DNA from: Crateriforma sp964453205
Lineage (GTDB): Bacteria; Planctomycetota; Planctomycetia; Pirellulales; Pirellulaceae
Direction of reading: 5' to 3'
DNA length: 23,481 bases
NCBI GenBank assembly: GCA_964453205.1
Contig: CAYVRC010000089.1
Span: forward strand, 1-23,481
The notes under the pieces are model-generated. The model was not told where the DNA came from, made no database searches, and worked only from the letters and a program-made list of their open reading frames with translations. Below are positions 21,107 to 23,481 of this stretch, in pieces. A program made the translations under genes and the position numbers. Positions within the stretch are counted from its first letter, which is position 1. Each line of letters starts with the position of its first letter.

Positions 21107-23481
21107 ATGCCGTTTGCCAAGCCAAGCTCGGATCGTCGGGATCGATCCCGCCGCCGCCGCATGCTGATGGAACAGCTTGAAAACCGACAGCTGCTCAGCG
21201 CCAATCCGTTGACACCGGGACAGCAAACGCAGCTCGAGACGCAACTCGGCGCTCTGACCACCTTCGCCGAGCACGTCGATAGCCGGGCCGAACTGAATCG
21301 TCCGCTCGCGTTTTTGGGTACCTCGTTCAACGAACACTTGGACGTCTCGGATGTGGTGCGGGACTCGCTGGTCGGTCCGCTGACGACGTTCATCGACGCC
21401 GGGGTGACGCAGTCGTCCGACGAAGTGGCGGCGGTGCTGCAAGGGTCGCAGTCGTCGGACTTGGTCGTCACTTTCAGCCCGGTCGAGATCCGCGAAGACA
21501 GCGAACTGGCGTTCGCGACCACACTCTACGCGACTCGCAGCGTTCCCTACGACGTGCGACTCGGCTCCGCGGGTGACGAAATCGGGCTGGAATGGAAGGA
21601 TGTCGAAACAAGAACCGCTGAGTTCACGCTGAAGTTTGATTTGAAATTCGGTGTCGATGCGGGTGAGTCGGGCGTCGCGGACGATGGCAATTTCTTCGTC
21701 GATATCTTGTCACTGCAAACGTCGGTGACCGACGCCACCCGAATCGTTTCCGATGCGACCATGCCGGCGGTCGTTTCCTTGACCGAGGCGATTACTTTCA
21801 GCGTTTTGATCAACGAAGAAACCGCGATCACGGCGACGCTTCCCGCCGATACGCCGGGCAACGCCACGCCCCTGCCGCAGCGGATCACGCAAGCACTCGC
21901 GGCGCCGTTGGCGGAAGCGGGATTCGCCGGCGACATTGTCGGTGCCGACGTGCACGGAAAACTTGCCCTGAAAAGCATATCTCCGGAAATTCGCAGCCTG
22001 CAAGTCTTTGACGGCGGCGGGCTCTGGCGTCTCGGTTTCACCGACGCGCAATCGTCGGCATCGGACTTTTCCCCCGCCTTCGAATACGGCTTACTGGATC
22101 TGGCCGCCGAGGATTCCGGCATCGCGATCACGGGCGTGTTGGACGTGTTTGCCGATGACGGAGGCGATTCGCGTCTGAGTGCGGCCGAGTTGTCTGGCGG
22201 GCCGGAACTGACGACGCAAGCACGCCGTGGCGGCACGTCGGTGTCCCGGCTCCGGCCGACCTCGGGCAACCCCGTCGCGGGTGCCCCGATCGTCCGGGCG
22301 GACGTGGTTCGAATGTTCTCGGCCGCCCCCCTGGTGATCAACCGCGAAGGTTTTGACGAACTCGACTCACGGCACGACCGTGTCAGCGACACCCTGCGCG
22401 ATGGATTCGCGGCGATCACCCGATTCGGTGAAAGGCTGGAAACCGAAACCGGTTTGGGCAACGCCTTGCCCGCGATGGAATCCGGTTACGCCGACGCGGC
22501 CGATCTGGACGGATTGTTGCGGGCGAAGCTGCAAACAACCGTCGAGGACTTGCTTGCCGAAAACGAACGTCCGAGTTGGGAAGACGTCCGGTCGGCGTTC
22601 CAAGCCGCAGGTTTAACGGTCTCCGAAGTTGACAACTCCGGCGGACCTGTGTCGCTGAGCATCGACATGAACGAAACCGAAACGACGCAGACGAAGCTGA
22701 CCTATGGGGACTTGGCCGAAGACGCCGGCTTCGCGGCCGGCGAAGATCAACGGCCCGACCTCTCGTTGAGGACGCAAACGGATTGGAGCTTTACCTTTGA
22801 AATCGATCGGACGGGAGACCGCGCGTCCCTGGATGCATTCGAGGTCAAGTTCGATCGCGCCGATCACAACGCTTCGGTGGCGGCCACACCCGTTTCGTTC
22901 GATGCCAGCATCGGTTTCTTGGGATTATCCGCCTTTGGCACGCCAGCAATGAACGCGACGCTCGCCGCGTCGGTCCGTGGTGGCGGACAGGTTTCCGCGG
23001 CGGAACTTGTCGACCGGCCCATGGCGGATCTGGTGATGACGACCGAGTCGGGGACGTTCGACTTGGATTTGGCACTCACGGCAACACTGGGCAGCGGCCC
23101 GGACGCGCAAACCTTCAACGCCACGATGGGCTTGTCGTCCGGTGAAGTGTTTAGCGGGCAGTCGGAATTCCAACCGACCGACTTCACCGCAGTCGCCGAC
23201 TTTGTGAATGTGTCGGCCGATTCGCTGGCCGGAGGGTTGTCGCAGTTGGCCGGATGGTTGGGCGATTTTGCCGAACAGTCGTTGTCCGACAGCGTTCCGC
23301 TTGCGGGAACACGCTTTTCGGATGTCGTGGACTTTGAAAAACTGTTCGAAGACGAAATCGCGTCTCGGTTGAGAACCGACGAGGGTCAACTGACGTTTTC
23401 CACGCTGCAAGAATTCGAGACGCTCGTGCCCTGGATTTCGTACCAAGGCTATGACGCGGCGGCGGACGAAGTCTTGTTTGA
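21107..23481 (+). CDS. Planctomycete extracellular protein, 3'-truncated by window edge
   Basis: At least 791 residues, open to the last base with no stop. The N-terminus, an arginine-rich stretch (DRRDRSRRRRMLMEQLENRQ) followed by LLSANP, is the planctomycete-specific extracellular motif (Planc_extracel, 'LE.R.LLSA') found on very large exported proteins, so export is predicted. No classical hydrophobic signal helix is seen. The rest is acidic, Asp/Thr/Ala-rich and beta-strand-like, with very few lysines and no cysteine seen, typical of secreted adhesin or matrix proteins. Two stretches (about residues 119-245 and 514-628) share a similar strand layout and may be repeats. The start is the first ATG after an in-frame TAA at 21077-21079; no ribosome site is obvious. 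It diverges from the kinase gene across 194 bases that show no other gene. Confidence 0.88.
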   Translation, partial: MPFAKPSSDRRDRSRRRRMLMEQLENRQLLSANPLTPGQQTQLETQLGALTTFAEHVDSRAELNRPLAFLGTSFNEHLDVSDVVRDSLVGPLTTFIDAGVTQSSDEVAAVLQGSQSSDLVVTFSPVEIREDSELAFATTLYATRSVPYDVRLGSAGDEIGLEWKDVETRTAEFTLKFDLKFGVDAGESGVADDGNFFVDILSLQTSVTDATRIVSDATMPAVVSLTEAITFSVLINEETAITATLPADTPGNATPLPQRITQALAAPLAEAGFAGDIVGADVHGKLALKSISPEIRSLQVFDGGGLWRLGFTDAQSSASDFSPAFEYGLLDLAAEDSGIAITGVLDVFADDGGDSRLSAAELSGGPELTTQARRGGTSVSRLRPTSGNPVAGAPIVRADVVRMFSAAPLVINREGFDELDSRHDRVSDTLRDGFAAITRFGERLETETGLGNALPAMESGYADAADLDGLLRAKLQTTVEDLLAENERPSWEDVRSAFQAAGLTVSEVDNSGGPVSLSIDMNETETTQTKLTYGDLAEDAGFAAGEDQRPDLSLRTQTDWSFTFEIDRTGDRASLDAFEVKFDRADHNASVAATPVSFDASIGFLGLSAFGTPAMNATLAASVRGGGQVSAAELVDRPMADLVMTTESGTFDLDLALTATLGSGPDAQTFNATMGLSSGEVFSGQSEFQPTDFTAVADFVNVSADSLAGGLSQLAGWLGDFAEQSLSDSVPLAGTRFSDVVDFEKLFEDEIASRLRTDEGQLTFSTLQEFETLVPWISYQGYDAAADEVLF

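Noticed and set aside
21547..22461. Minus-strand open frame of 304 codons
   Set aside because: It lies entirely opposite the extracellular-protein gene, whose frame starts with a known motif and stays open for 791 codons. The opposite strand translates into Ser/Ala/Arg/Pro-rich low-complexity sequence.

Overview
The window looks like a chromosomal contig from a planctomycete, most likely of the Rhodopirellula/Pirellulaceae kind. Three things point there: a sulfatase, a large Ser/Thr kinase with a membrane segment and TPR repeats, and above all a long right-edge protein that opens with the planctomycete extracellular N-terminal motif (arginine-rich stretch, then LENRQLLSA). A run of 100 N at 11130-11229 is a scaffold gap. 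No tRNA, rRNA, CRISPR array or insertion sequence was seen.

Left part (1-10 kb). A 5'-truncated sulfatase (+) converges on a secreted fasciclin-domain protein (-). Behind it lies a complete-looking minus-strand operon for a bacterial V/A-type rotary ATPase. Read in transcription order it is B, D, I, K, E, a DUF2764-like accessory gene, A. B and A form the catalytic head, D the rotor shaft, E the stator, I the static membrane subunit and K the rotor ring. The order is a circular permutation of the Chlamydia/Borrelia order E-X-A-B-D-I-K. Subunit K keeps all the side chains that bind sodium in the Enterococcus hirae ring, so sodium coupling is a reasonable prediction.

Middle (10-14.1 kb). After a 632-base spacer comes a TerB-like cytosolic protein (+), then the gap. 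Beyond it are a minus-strand pair (pterin-4a-carbinolamine dehydratase and an unknown gene overlapping it by GTGA) and a divergent ribosomal cluster rplA-rplJ-rplL (+). An intrinsic-terminator-like hairpin lies between rplJ and rplL, and a second terminator follows rplL. The usual neighbours rplK, nusG, secE and rpoB are not next to this cluster.

Right part (14.1-23.5 kb). Five minus-strand genes run from a Ser/Thr kinase through a tiny acidic membrane protein, an exported protein built of four roughly 115-residue helical repeats, a zinc-ribbon membrane protein and a bacterial PH-domain membrane protein. Together they look like a cell-envelope or signalling neighbourhood, although no direct link between them is shown. 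Divergent from the kinase, the planctomycete extracellular protein runs off the right edge after 791 codons without a stop.
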